64,000 bases of DNA from Falsiroseomonas sp041690465 (lineage in GTDB: Bacteria > Pseudomonadota > Alphaproteobacteria > Acetobacterales > Acetobacteraceae). The number at the start of each line of letters is the position of its first letter. Positions within the stretch are counted from its first letter, which is position 1. The translations under genes were made by a program, and so were the position numbers. Of this stretch, positions 1 to 7,663 are shown one piece after another. The stretch covers positions 156,766 to 220,765 of the forward strand of contig NZ_JAWLHG010000005.1 in NCBI RefSeq assembly GCF_041690465.1, in the 5' to 3' direction. The notes under the pieces were generated by a model. The model was not told the origin of the DNA and made no database searches. It worked only from the letters and a program-made list of their open reading frames with translations.

Positions 1-102
1 GAGACGGCGCTGCAATGCGCCGACCAGGTGCTGGATGTGCTGGCCGGCCGCCGCCCGCCGCATCTCGCGCGCCCCGAGGTCTGGGAGCACCGCCGGCGCT
101 GA
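1..102 (+). CDS. 2-hydroxyacid dehydrogenase-like protein, C-terminal fragment
   Basis: Only the last 33 codons are inside the window; the gene enters from the left and stops with TGA at 100-102. The visible tail, with ADQVLDVLAGRRPPH followed by ARPEVW, matches the usual end of NAD-dependent D-2-hydroxyacid dehydrogenases, where a helix leads to a conserved NPEVW-like terminus. In that family the C-terminal segment packs back onto the catalytic domain. The assignment rests on this short tail alone, so the substrate cannot be given. The pirin gene follows 56 bases later on the same strand and may be cotranscribed. Confidence 0.5.
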   Translation, partial: ETALQCADQVLDVLAGRRPPHLARPEVWEHRRR

Positions 103-158
103 GCGGCGTTGACCTGAAGGCGAGCCGGGTCCGCCGACCGGCAGAACAGGAGGCGCTT

Positions 159-1031
159 GTGAGCACACGAACCGTCAGGGCCCTGCATCCCGCACTGCGC
201 GACGACATCGGCGACCTGACCACGCGCCGCCCGCTGCCCGGCCCGGGGCTCGAACAGGTGGATCCCTTCCTGTTCCTCAACCACCACGGCCCGCAGGTCT
301 ATCCGCCGGGCAACAACGGCCTGCCCTTCGGCCCGCATCCGCATCGCGGCTTCGAGACGGTGACCTTCATCCTGGAAGGCGAGCTCGCCCATCTCGACAG
401 CGGCGGGCATGAGAGCGTGATCCGCGCCGGCGGCGTGCAGTGGATGACGGCTGGGCGCGGACTCGTGCATGCCGAGATCTCGCCGGAGAGCTTCAAGCGC
501 AGCGGCGGACCGCTCGAGATCCTGCAGCTCTGGGTGAACCTGCCGGGACGCCTGAAGATGACCGAGCCCACCTATGTCGGGGTGCAGCACGAGGATATCC
601 CGACGCTGCCGGCCGATGATGGGCGCGTGAGCGTGGAGCTGATCTCCGGCACCTGGGATCGTCAGGAGGGGCCGATCCAGTCCCTGACCGGCGTGGCGAT
701 GACAGTGCTGCGCTTCGCGGCGGGGGGACGGATCGCGGCGCCGGTGCCGGCCGGGCGCAACGTGTTCCTCTACGTCGCGCGCGGCTCGCTTGCGGTGGCC
801 GGGCGGCAGGCGGATGCCTTCCACCTCGTCACGCTCACGGATGAGGGCGACACCGTGGAGCTGACCGCCGGCGCAGACGATACCGTCGCGCTGTTCGGCC
901 ATGCCGCCCCGCTCGGCGAGCCGGTGGTGGCGCATGGCCCCTTCGTGATGAACACGCGCGAGGAGATCGTGCAGGCGGTGCGCGACTACCAGGCGGGCCG
1001 CTTCGGCGGCCTGTCCGCATCCGACGGGTAG
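159..1031 (+). CDS. Pirin family protein
   Basis: A 290-residue bicupin of the pirin family, which are mononuclear metal proteins; some act as quercetin 2,3-dioxygenases, others as regulators. The N-terminal cupin has the pirin signature: GPHPHRGFETVT places metal ligands at H60 and H62, and WMTAGRGLVHAE gives H104 and E106, the complete 3-His/1-Glu set. A second, degenerate cupin fills the C-terminal half, as is usual. I chose the GTG at 159 because AGGAGG lies just upstream (148-153) and the pirin-type N-terminus begins there; an open frame reaches further upstream but runs through the previous gene. Length is normal for the family. The in vivo substrate is unknown. Confidence 0.88.
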   Translation: MSTRTVRALHPALRDDIGDLTTRRPLPGPGLEQVDPFLFLNHHGPQVYPPGNNGLPFGPHPHRGFETVTFILEGELAHLDSGGHESVIRAGGVQWMTAGRGLVHAEISPESFKRSGGPLEILQLWVNLPGRLKMTEPTYVGVQHEDIPTLPADDGRVSVELISGTWDRQEGPIQSLTGVAMTVLRFAAGGRIAAPVPAGRNVFLYVARGSLAVAGRQADAFHLVTLTDEGDTVELTAGADDTVALFGHAAPLGEPVVAHGPFVMNTREEIVQAVRDYQAGRFGGLSASDG

Positions 1032-1038
1032 CCGGCCA

Positions 1039-1059
1039 GGCCAGCGAGGCGATCTGGCC
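1039..1059 (+). terminator. Possible hairpin terminator after the pirin gene
   Basis: GGCCAG (1039-1044) and CTGGCC (1054-1059) can pair around a nine-base loop directly behind the pirin stop codon. There is no T-run after it, so an intrinsic terminator is only a suggestion. Confidence 0.25.
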
Positions 1060-1201
1060 GTCCGCCGGGCCGATGAGCGCCTGGCCGCCGTCTGGATCCT
1101 GGCGTCCGGTGGAACCGGCCCGGGCGCCGGGAGTTGATCGCGCAACCCCACATGTTCAAAGCCGGGCTCGCGGCCGATCATCCAAACGGAGGAGCCAGCC
1201 G

Positions 1202-1666
1202 ATGCGCTACCTGCCAGACACCGGAACCCGCGTCGCCGCGCATACGCCCGACCATCTGAACCGGGCCATCGCGGCGCAGATCGAGCGGAACGTCCGCTTC
1301 TTCGCGGAGCACCCGGACAGGATCGACCAGCGCCTGCGCGAGTTGGACGCCGAATGGGACACCGAGCGCGTGCTCGAGGCCAATGCAGCGACGCTGGCCT
1401 TCACGGGGACGGTGCTGGCCGCGGTCTCCGACCGGCGCTGGCTCGCGCTGCCGGCTGTCGTCACCGCCTTCCTGCTGCAGCACGCGGTGCAGGGCTGGTG
1501 CCCGCCGATTCCGGTCATCCGCCGCCTTGGCGTGCGTACCACGCGCGAGATCGACCGCGAGCGTGTCGCGCTGAAGGCGCTGCGCGGCGATTTCGACGCG
1601 ATGGAGCGGGCGGATGGCGCAGCGCACGCCCGTGCCGTCGCCGCACTCCGCGCTGCGGAGGCCTGA
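1202..1666 (+). CDS. Small YgaP-like (DUF2892-type) membrane protein
   Basis: A 154-residue protein. Residues about 55-95 hold two hydrophobic segments (LAFTGTVLAAV and a second ending in FLLQHAVQGW) followed by GWCPPIPVIRRLGVRT, which resembles the transmembrane domain of YgaP (DUF2892), where GWCP-type motifs precede a short amphipathic end. The N-terminal 50 residues are charged and probably cytoplasmic. The ATG at 1202 has GGAGGAG (1189-1195) at good spacing. YgaP itself carries a rhodanese domain; none is present here, so no reaction can be assigned. It is convergent with the aromatic catabolic operon, whose last gene ends 19 bases away. Confidence 0.65.
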   Translation: MRYLPDTGTRVAAHTPDHLNRAIAAQIERNVRFFAEHPDRIDQRLRELDAEWDTERVLEANAATLAFTGTVLAAVSDRRWLALPAVVTAFLLQHAVQGWCPPIPVIRRLGVRTTREIDRERVALKALRGDFDAMERADGAAHARAVAALRAAEA

Positions 1667-1685
1667 ACGGGAATGCTGCTCGCGT

Positions 1686-2576
1686 TCAGCCGCGCCTGCG
1701 CATCGCCAGGATGCCGTCGAGCAGCGGCAGCAATTCCCCGCCCTCGATCAGTTCGCGCGGCAGGGCCCTGCCCTGCTCGGCCGCCCAGTCCTGGCGTTCC
1801 GCGGTGGCGGCGCTCTGCAGCGGCGTGAGCCCGGCTTCCTGCACGGTGCGGGCCACTTCCCGCATTTCCTCCGCGCGGCGGCGGCCATGGATCAGTGCGC
1901 GACTCATCACGTAGCGCGCGAGCGCCGGCCAGTCCTTGTGCGGCAGCGTGTCGCCGAGGCTGGCCAGCACCTCGCGCTCCACGCCGTAATGGCGCGCGGT
2001 CAGCATGCATTCGGTGGTCAACGCCTCCAGCCCCTTGATCATGATGCTGCGGCACATCTTGACCGAGGAGGCGCCGCCGACATCGGCGGAGAAGACCTCC
2101 GCGCGCATGCCGAGCGCCTCGGCCACCGGCAGGAACGCCTCGGCATGCGGCCCGCCGAGCAGCATCGGCGCGCGGATGCCGTGCGGCGGGACGCTGGTCA
2201 TCACCGCTGCTTCCACGTAACGGCCGCCGCCCGCTTCGATGATCGCGGCCGCCTCGCGCTTGGTGCCGGGTGAGACGGAGTTGACGTCGAGGTAGAAGGG
2301 CCCGTGCCCGAATCCGCTGCGCGCATGCCGCGCGGCATCGAGCGCCGAGCCCGCGGTGACCGCGCAGATCACCAGGTCCGAACGTGCCGCCGCCTCCGCC
2401 CCGCAGACGGTGGTGCGAACACCCTGGGCTGCCGCGTTGCGCGACGCCTTGCTCTCGGCATCGGCGAAGGCGATGTCGAAGGCCACGGTGTCGCGATGTC
2501 CCGCTGCGCGCAGGTCGCGCGCAAGGATGCTGCCGACCTCGCCGAAGCCGATGATGGCGATGCGCTGCGGGGTCAT
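1686..2576 (-). CDS. NAD(P)-dependent oxidoreductase of the 6-phosphogluconate dehydrogenase fold (DUF1932 type)
   Basis: A 296-residue protein with an N-terminal Rossmann fold (IGFGEVGSILARDL at residues 8-21), a central part resembling 3-hydroxyisobutyrate/6-phosphogluconate dehydrogenases, and a helical C-terminal domain with KMCRSIMIKGLEAL, typical of the DUF1932 group. It probably oxidises or reduces a small hydroxy or aldehyde carboxylate with NAD(P). It is the last gene of the aromatic operon, three bases after the PDC lactonase gene. The usual dehydrogenase for 4-carboxy-2-hydroxymuconate semialdehyde (LigC) is not in this cluster, so this gene is a candidate substitute; that is inference. 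The ATG at 2576 starts directly at the Rossmann beta strand. Confidence 0.78.
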   Translation of the reverse strand: MTPQRIAIIGFGEVGSILARDLRAAGHRDTVAFDIAFADAESKASRNAAAQGVRTTVCGAEAAARSDLVICAVTAGSALDAARHARSGFGHGPFYLDVNSVSPGTKREAAAIIEAGGGRYVEAAVMTSVPPHGIRAPMLLGGPHAEAFLPVAEALGMRAEVFSADVGGASSVKMCRSIMIKGLEALTTECMLTARHYGVEREVLASLGDTLPHKDWPALARYVMSRALIHGRRRAEEMREVARTVQEAGLTPLQSAATAERQDWAAEQGRALPRELIEGGELLPLLDGILAMRRRG

Positions 2577-2579
2577 GGC

Positions 2580-3464
2580 TCAATCGTTCCAGTAGAGGCG
2601 GGTCGGGTTGTCCACCAGCACGCGACGGCGCGCCGCCTCGTCCGGCAGCGCCTCGGCCAGCAGGTCCAGCAGGTCGCCATCGTTCGGCATGTCGCCGGCG
2701 ATGTTCGGATGCGGCCAGTCAGTGCCCCACAGGACGCGCTCCGGCGCGAGTTCCGCCAGCTTGCGCGCGAAGGGCAGTGCGTCGCGGAACGGCGCGCCGG
2801 TGGAGGAGATGCGCTCCATGCCACAGATCTTCACCCAGGCGAGCGGGTTGCGCATCAACTCCAGCAACTGCTGGAAGGCCGGCTGCTCGACGCCGTCCTT
2901 GGCCTTCACCCGCGCCATGTGGTCGATGACGAAGGGGATGCGGATCGCGGCGATGGTGGAGGCCAGCGGCACGATATCCTGCGCATCGAGGTGCAGCACG
3001 ACATGCCACCCCAGCGGTTCCACCTGCGACAGCACGCGCTGGAAGAATGCCATGTCCGGCATGCCGCCGAGGTGCTTCACGAAGTTGAAGCGCACACCGC
3101 GGATGCCGCCTTCGTGCAGCCGCGCGAAGTCCTGCTCCGTCACGCCCTGATCCACCACGCAGACGCCGCGGATGGCGCCGCCCGAGCGCGCGATGGCATC
3201 CAGCGTCACCGTCATGTCGCTGCCGTGGCAGGAGGCATGCACGATCACCGCACGGTCGAGCCCGAGGATCCGGTGCAGCTTCTGCAACGCCTCGAAGGGT
3301 GCGTCGGGCGGCGTATAGGCGCGGTCCGGCGCGTAGGGGAACACGTCGCCGGGTCCGAAGACATGGCAGTGTGCATCGCAGGCGCCGGGGGGCGGGCGGT
3401 AGCGCGGCGTGCGCGTGTCCGGGTCCGGCCCCTTGCAGGTCGGGATCTTGCGGGTTTCGTTCAC
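2580..3464 (-). CDS. ligI: 2-pyrone-4,6-dicarboxylate lactonase-like amidohydrolase
   Basis: A 294-residue member of the amidohydrolase-2 superfamily that most resembles LigI, the cytoplasmic enzyme that hydrolyses 2-pyrone-4,6-dicarboxylate (PDC) to 4-carboxy-2-hydroxymuconate (4-oxalomesaconate) in the protocatechuate 4,5-cleavage and gallate pathways. Seen: ACDAHCHVFGP at residues 28-38 (HxH, H32 and H34), a mid-protein VVLHLDAQ histidine and GTDWPHPN with the late catalytic Asp. The PDC lactonase subgroup works without a metal although it keeps the HxH. Its product feeds the GalB hydratase and LigK/GalC aldolase encoded upstream in the same operon. It starts five bases after the TctC gene stop. 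Confidence 0.85.
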   Translation of the reverse strand: MNETRKIPTCKGPDPDTRTPRYRPPPGACDAHCHVFGPGDVFPYAPDRAYTPPDAPFEALQKLHRILGLDRAVIVHASCHGSDMTVTLDAIARSGGAIRGVCVVDQGVTEQDFARLHEGGIRGVRFNFVKHLGGMPDMAFFQRVLSQVEPLGWHVVLHLDAQDIVPLASTIAAIRIPFVIDHMARVKAKDGVEQPAFQQLLELMRNPLAWVKICGMERISSTGAPFRDALPFARKLAELAPERVLWGTDWPHPNIAGDMPNDGDLLDLLAEALPDEAARRRVLVDNPTRLYWND

Positions 3465-3468
3465 CGTC

Positions 3469-4437
3469 TCAGCCCTGCCGCTGGATGCCTGCCTTCTCGA
3501 TTACTTCCGCCCAGCGCGCCGTATCGGCTGCGAGGAGCGCGCCCATGGCTTCCGGCGTGCCGCCGCGCGGCTCCACGCCCACCGCCGTCAGCGCATTGCG
3601 CAACTCCGGCTTGGCCAGCGCCTCGTTCACCGCGCGGTTGAGCGTCGTGATCGCCTCGGCCGGCGCGCCGGCGCGCGCGACCAGTGCGTTCCAGGAGGCG
3701 ACGTCGTAATTCGCGACGCCCTGCTCCTGCAGCGTCGGTACCTGCGGCAGGTTCGCGGCCCGCTCGGCCGAGGTGACGCCCAGCACGCGCAGCGCGCCCG
3801 CCTGGATCTGGCCGAAGATCGGGCCGGTGATCTCGAAGGCGAAGTCCACGTCGCCGCGCAGCAGGGCGGTGACCAGCGCCGGCGTCTGCGGGAAGACCAC
3901 CGTCTCGGCTTGTGTGTCGGTGCGGATCTTGAACAGCTCGGCCGAGAGGTTCTGCGTGCTGCCGCGGGTGATGCTGCCGACATTGAGCTTGCCGGGCTCC
4001 GCCTTCATGCGTGCGACGAGATCACGGATGTCGCGGATCGGCGAGTCCGGCTTGACGACCACGGCGATCGGGAAGGCGCCCATGGTGACGATGGGCGCCA
4101 GGTCCGTCAGCGGGTCGAGTGGCAGGTTGCGGAACAGGCTGCGGCTGATGGCGGTGCCGTTGCTGGCGACCATCAGCGTGTGGCCGTCGGCCGGCGAGGA
4201 CGCAAGCTGCTGGAGGGCAACGATGCCGCCGGCGCCCGGCCGGTTCTCCACCACCACCGGCTGGCCCTGCAGCGGCGCGATGTGCTGCGCCACGGCACGC
4301 GCCGTGAGGTCGGCGACGCCGCCAGTGCCGAACGGCACGACGATCCGGATCGGTCGTGTGAAGAGCTGTGCACGCGCGCCGAAGGCGGGAAGCGCGAGCG
4401 CCGCAGCCAGCGCGGCGCGTCGGGTGATGCGTGTCAT
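3469..4437 (-). CDS. Tripartite tricarboxylate transporter substrate-binding protein (TctC/Bug family)
   Basis: A 322-residue periplasmic binding protein. The N-terminus TRITRRAALAAALALPAFGARA is a signal peptide with a twin-arginine-like RR, so export may use Tat. The mature part opens with RPIRIVVPFGTGGVADLTAR, the Bug-family hallmark, and carries VVENRPGAGG and PADGHTL, both typical of the family. It should capture an organic acid, here probably an aromatic or dicarboxylic acid handled by the operon. No TctA or TctB gene lies beside it, so it must share a membrane component encoded elsewhere, possibly the fused TctA-B at 34368-36368, or serve as an orphan sensor as described for other Bug proteins. 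Confidence 0.9.
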   Translation of the reverse strand: MTRITRRAALAAALALPAFGARAQLFTRPIRIVVPFGTGGVADLTARAVAQHIAPLQGQPVVVENRPGAGGIVALQQLASSPADGHTLMVASNGTAISRSLFRNLPLDPLTDLAPIVTMGAFPIAVVVKPDSPIRDIRDLVARMKAEPGKLNVGSITRGSTQNLSAELFKIRTDTQAETVVFPQTPALVTALLRGDVDFAFEITGPIFGQIQAGALRVLGVTSAERAANLPQVPTLQEQGVANYDVASWNALVARAGAPAEAITTLNRAVNEALAKPELRNALTAVGVEPRGGTPEAMGALLAADTARWAEVIEKAGIQRQG

Positions 4438-4455
4438 GTCGTTCCTCCAGTGACG

Positions 4456-5319
4456 TCAGTCGATGGCGGGCGGCAGGCCTTCCCAGACCTCGTCCAGGCC
4501 GAGCGGCCGCGGCAGCAGCCCCTGCTCGGCGCAGTAGCGGCTGGCCAGCTCCATGGCCGGACGCAGCGCGGCACGCCCGACCGGTAAGGCGGAGCCGGCG
4601 AGCGCATCGCGCAGCATGCGCGTCAGCTCCACCACCAGCTCGGGGCGGTCGAGTGCGATCTCCGCCTGCACGCAGACCAGATGGTTCACCGGCACGAAGC
4701 CATGTGCCGCACGAAATGCCTCGCCCGCCGCGGTGACATCCGGGAAGACGGTGCGCAGGGCGGGATCCTGCGGCGTGTCGTTGCCGAAGATCGCCGCATC
4801 CAGCTCGCCCGATTTCAGCATCGCCAGCATGTCGGCGCCCCTCGCCGCGCGCTCGGCCCAGGGCGGGTCGCTGTACTCGGCGACATGCGCATCCTCGAAG
4901 GTGAGCCAGCGCACGGCGTCCGGCGAGACGCCATGCCGCTCAGCCAGGGTGCCGCGCAGCCACATGCCCGTGGTCTGGCTGTAGGCGCGCACCCCGACGC
5001 GCTTGCCGGCCAGGTCGGCCGGGCCGCGCACGGAGCCATCGGCGCGGCAGAGCAGCGCGCCTTCCTGGAAGCGCGCGGCGAGGGTGACGGGCAGCAGCAC
5101 CAGCTTCTTGCCCCAGGCCTTCGCCATCAGGAAGGTGGCGATGGCCATCTCGCTGACGTCGTAGCGCGCCTCGCGCACCATCGGCGCGAAGGCGCGGCTC
5201 GGCACCGGCAGGTCAGCGCAGTCGAGCTTCAACAGCGGCGACGCGATGGCGCCCGAGAGGATCGCCTCTGTATGCCGATAGCGGCCGATGGCGGCGCGCA
5301 GGGTTGCGGGCTCAGCCAT
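4456..5319 (-). CDS. 4,5-dihydroxyphthalate decarboxylase-like protein (binding-protein fold, no signal peptide)
   Basis: A 287-residue protein with the periplasmic-binding-protein fold but no signal peptide, so it should be cytoplasmic. The segments VSEMAIATFLMAKA, GPADLAGKRVGV and GMWLRGTLAERHGV line up from memory with 4,5-dihydroxyphthalate decarboxylase (Pht5), an enzyme derived from this fold that releases CO2 to give protocatechuate. In an aromatic operon, decarboxylation of a ring carboxylate is the natural guess, but an NMT1/SsuA-like binding protein cannot be excluded. I chose the ATG at 5319, with GAGGA upstream, over the one at 5325. It overlaps the end of the LigK/GalC gene by eight bases, which suggests translational coupling. 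Confidence 0.65.
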   Translation of the reverse strand: MAEPATLRAAIGRYRHTEAILSGAIASPLLKLDCADLPVPSRAFAPMVREARYDVSEMAIATFLMAKAWGKKLVLLPVTLAARFQEGALLCRADGSVRGPADLAGKRVGVRAYSQTTGMWLRGTLAERHGVSPDAVRWLTFEDAHVAEYSDPPWAERAARGADMLAMLKSGELDAAIFGNDTPQDPALRTVFPDVTAAGEAFRAAHGFVPVNHLVCVQAEIALDRPELVVELTRMLRDALAGSALPVGRAALRPAMELASRYCAEQGLLPRPLGLDEVWEGLPPAID

Positions 5320-5995
5320 CTGCATCCTCGTAACGCAGCCCCTTCTTCGCCAGCGCCTCGCGCATGCCGTATATGTCGAGGCCGAGCTCGCCGGCCTTGA
5401 GCCGCAGGCGCGTCGCGTTCTCCTTCGCCTCGCGCGCGGCGGAGGCCTTCAGCACCGAATCGGCTTCCGCGCGCTTCACCACGACCACGCCGTCATCGTC
5501 GCCGATCACGAGGTCACCGGGCTCGACCAGCTGGCCGGCGATGGTGATCGGCACATTCACGCTGCCGAGCGTCTCCTTCACCGTGCCCTGCGCGGAGACG
5601 GCGCGCGACCACACCGGGAAACCCATCTCGTGCAGCGCCGCGACATCGCGCACGCCGGCCTCGATCACCAGGCCGACCACGCCGCGCGCGGCCAGCGAGC
5701 AGGCCAGCAGCTCGCCGAAATAGCCGGCGTCGGACGGCGAGGTCGGTGCCACCACCAGCATATCGCCGGCGCGGCACTGCTCCACCGCGACATGGATCAT
5801 CCAGTTGTCGGCTGGCGGGATGGAGACCGTCACCGCCGTGCCGACCGCCCGCGCGCGCGGATAGATCGGGCGCATGTGGGATTGCAGCAGGCCCTTGCGA
5901 CCCTGCGCCTCGTGGATGGTCGCGACGCCATAGGGCGCGAACTGCGCAGCCAGCTCCGGCGCGACGCGCGGTGGGTTCCGACGGACGATGCTCAT
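5312..5995 (-). CDS. ligK: 4-carboxy-4-hydroxy-2-oxoadipate aldolase / oxaloacetate decarboxylase (RraA fold)
   Basis: A 227-residue member of the RraA/HMG-CHA aldolase family. It should cleave 4-carboxy-4-hydroxy-2-oxoadipate into pyruvate and oxaloacetate, the last step of the protocatechuate 4,5-cleavage and gallate pathways, with a divalent metal. Seen: LVIEAGVRDVAAL, where the R-D pair binds substrate and metal; YGVATIHEAQG near the N-terminus; and GDLVIGDDDGVVVV, a family signature. Length is typical. The ATG at 5995 has GGAGG eight bases upstream; the frame extends a little further but without a better ribosome site. It is also called GalC/ProA. The neighbouring GalB and LigI genes give the same pathway context. 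Confidence 0.87.
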   Translation of the reverse strand: MSIVRRNPPRVAPELAAQFAPYGVATIHEAQGRKGLLQSHMRPIYPRARAVGTAVTVSIPPADNWMIHVAVEQCRAGDMLVVAPTSPSDAGYFGELLACSLAARGVVGLVIEAGVRDVAALHEMGFPVWSRAVSAQGTVKETLGSVNVPITIAGQLVEPGDLVIGDDDGVVVVKRAEADSVLKASAAREAKENATRLRLKAGELGLDIYGMREALAKKGLRYEDADG

Positions 5996-6017
5996 CAGCG
6001 CGCCTCCGGCACGATGC

Positions 6018-6857
6018 TCATGCACCCACCTCGGCGAAGAACGCCTCGACGATGCCGTTGAACTCCGCGGCGCGCTCGAAATGCCCGGAATGGCCGGCGC
6101 GGGGCAGCATCACCGCGCGTGCCCCGGGGATGGCGGCCGCGACGGCGGGCCCGGAATAGGCCAGCACCACATCCTCCTCCGCCGGCACGAACAGCACGGG
6201 GCACTTCGCCGCGGTGAAGTCCGCCGGCGGGCGGTTGCGCATGGCGTGGATGCGCTTGCGCACGGCCTCGCGGTCCAGCCCGACGCAAAGCGACGCGACG
6301 TGGTTGTAGAGGTGGTGCAGTGCCGGCTGTTCCTCCGCCATGCGCGCGCCGGCCGCCGGGTTGATGCCGCGGGCCGCGAGCGACCCACGCGCCGCCGCGA
6401 CATCGACATCCGGCACGCCGTTGGGCACCTGGCGCGGATCGAGCGTGCCGGTGGTGGATGCCAGCACCAGCGCCTTCACCCGGCCCGGCCGCAGCAGCGC
6501 ATATTCCACGCCGGTCCAGCCGCCCATGGACTGGCACACGATGCGGATATCCCCCAGGCCCAGCTCATCCACCAGCGCCGCGAGGTCGTTCGCGTATTCC
6601 CGCGGATCCGGTCCCCCCTCGGGCGCGGTGGAGGGGAAGAAGCCGCGATGCGAGAAGGCAACGCAGGTGTAGCGCGGCGCGAAATGCGCGACCTGCTGCC
6701 ACCAGGACATCAGGTTGCCGCCGAGGCCATGCGCGAAGACGATGGGCGGACCTTCGCCGGTGACCTCATAGGCGATGCGGCAATCCGGACGCTCAAGGAA
6801 GCCGGCGCGGCGGGGCGGGGCGGCGAAAGCGCCGCGTGCCTGCGTCACGGCGCTCAC
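6018..6857 (-). CDS. Alpha/beta-fold hydrolase
   Basis: A 279-residue serine hydrolase. Seen: FAHGLGGN (oxyanion region, about residues 36-43), the nucleophile elbow VCQSMGGW with Ser in a CxSxG variant of GxSxG, an acidic residue in PAEEDVV, and the catalytic His in AGHSGHFE. The fold and size match meta-cleavage product hydrolases and 3-oxoadipate enol-lactonase, so it could open a ring-fission product or lactone in this operon; the substrate is not readable from sequence. The GTG start at 6857 overlaps the TGA of the GalB gene by three bases (GTGA), a coupled arrangement. Confidence 0.78.
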   Translation of the reverse strand: MSAVTQARGAFAAPPRRAGFLERPDCRIAYEVTGEGPPIVFAHGLGGNLMSWWQQVAHFAPRYTCVAFSHRGFFPSTAPEGGPDPREYANDLAALVDELGLGDIRIVCQSMGGWTGVEYALLRPGRVKALVLASTTGTLDPRQVPNGVPDVDVAAARGSLAARGINPAAGARMAEEQPALHHLYNHVASLCVGLDREAVRKRIHAMRNRPPADFTAAKCPVLFVPAEEDVVLAYSGPAVAAAIPGARAVMLPRAGHSGHFERAAEFNGIVEAFFAEVGA

Positions 6858-7570
6858 GCCAGCGTCTCCACCACATGCGGGAACACGGACTGGTAGCCCT
6901 CGCCCCACTTGATCGCCTTCTCGGAATTGCGCGCCGCCTGTGCGCCGCGCTGCAGGGCCACGCGGGTGTAGTATTCCCAGAGGTGCTCCTGCCCTTCCAT
7001 GCACTCGATCGCCGCGCGCTTCTTCTCCCACACGCTGCTGATGTCGAGCAGCACGTCGGGCTTCCAGCCGCATTGCTCGGGCTGGTGCGGCTCGAACAGG
7101 AAAACCGGCGGCGCGCCCAGCACCTTCTGCTCCGGGTTGTGGCCGTGCGCCTGCGCGGTGATGCGGGCGTTCTGCGCCCAGGCGGTCACCGCCGGATGGT
7201 CGTGGTTGTAGATGTCCTTCTCGGAATGGGTCAGCATGAACTTCGGATGGATCGCGCGATACACGTCCACCAGACGGAAGAAGGCGTCCTGCGTCAGGTT
7301 GATCGGATAGTCGCCGAGGTCCCAGAACTGGATATCGTGCACGCCGAGCGCCTCCGCCGCGCGCTTCGCCTCCGCCTCGCGGGAGGACTTCACGCGCTCC
7401 ATCGTCATGCCGGGCTGGCGCCACAGCTTCGCGGATTCCCCGCGCTCGCCATAGCTGAGGCAGACCACCGTCACCTGCCAGCCGCGCGCGGCATGCAGCG
7501 CGATCGCGCCGCCGGCACGCCAGACGAAATCCGCGGAATGCGCGCTGACGACGAGGGCAGTGTTGGCCAT
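6854..7570 (-). CDS. galB: 4-oxalomesaconate hydratase, GalB type (PIG-L fold)
   Basis: A 238-residue protein of the PIG-L deacetylase fold. GalB of the gallate pathway is a zinc-dependent hydratase built on this fold, adding water to 4-oxalomesaconate to give 4-carboxy-4-hydroxy-2-oxoadipate. The N-terminus VVSAHSADFVWRAGG has the GalB form of the family's AHPDDE metal motif, in which the second Asp/Glu is changed; SYGERGES and NHDHPAV supply the other expected active-site residues. The operon also encodes the next enzyme (LigK/GalC) and the previous one (LigI), which strongly supports the hydratase role over sugar deacetylation. I chose the ATG at 7570 because it starts at the first beta strand. 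Confidence 0.85.
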   Translation of the reverse strand: MANTALVVSAHSADFVWRAGGAIALHAARGWQVTVVCLSYGERGESAKLWRQPGMTMERVKSSREAEAKRAAEALGVHDIQFWDLGDYPINLTQDAFFRLVDVYRAIHPKFMLTHSEKDIYNHDHPAVTAWAQNARITAQAHGHNPEQKVLGAPPVFLFEPHQPEQCGWKPDVLLDISSVWEKKRAAIECMEGQEHLWEYYTRVALQRGAQAARNSEKAIKWGEGYQSVFPHVVETLA

Positions 7571-7663
7571 GTCACGAGGTTCCCTGCAGGTCACGAAGTC
7601 GGTCGAAATCAAGGAATGTGGCGCAGCACGGATGGCCATGCCGCGCAAGGGGGCGGTCGCGCC

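Noticed and set aside
1133..1146. TTGAT-like half site resembling an FNR box before the membrane protein gene
   Set aside because: The second half (ATCAA) is missing; only one half site is seen.
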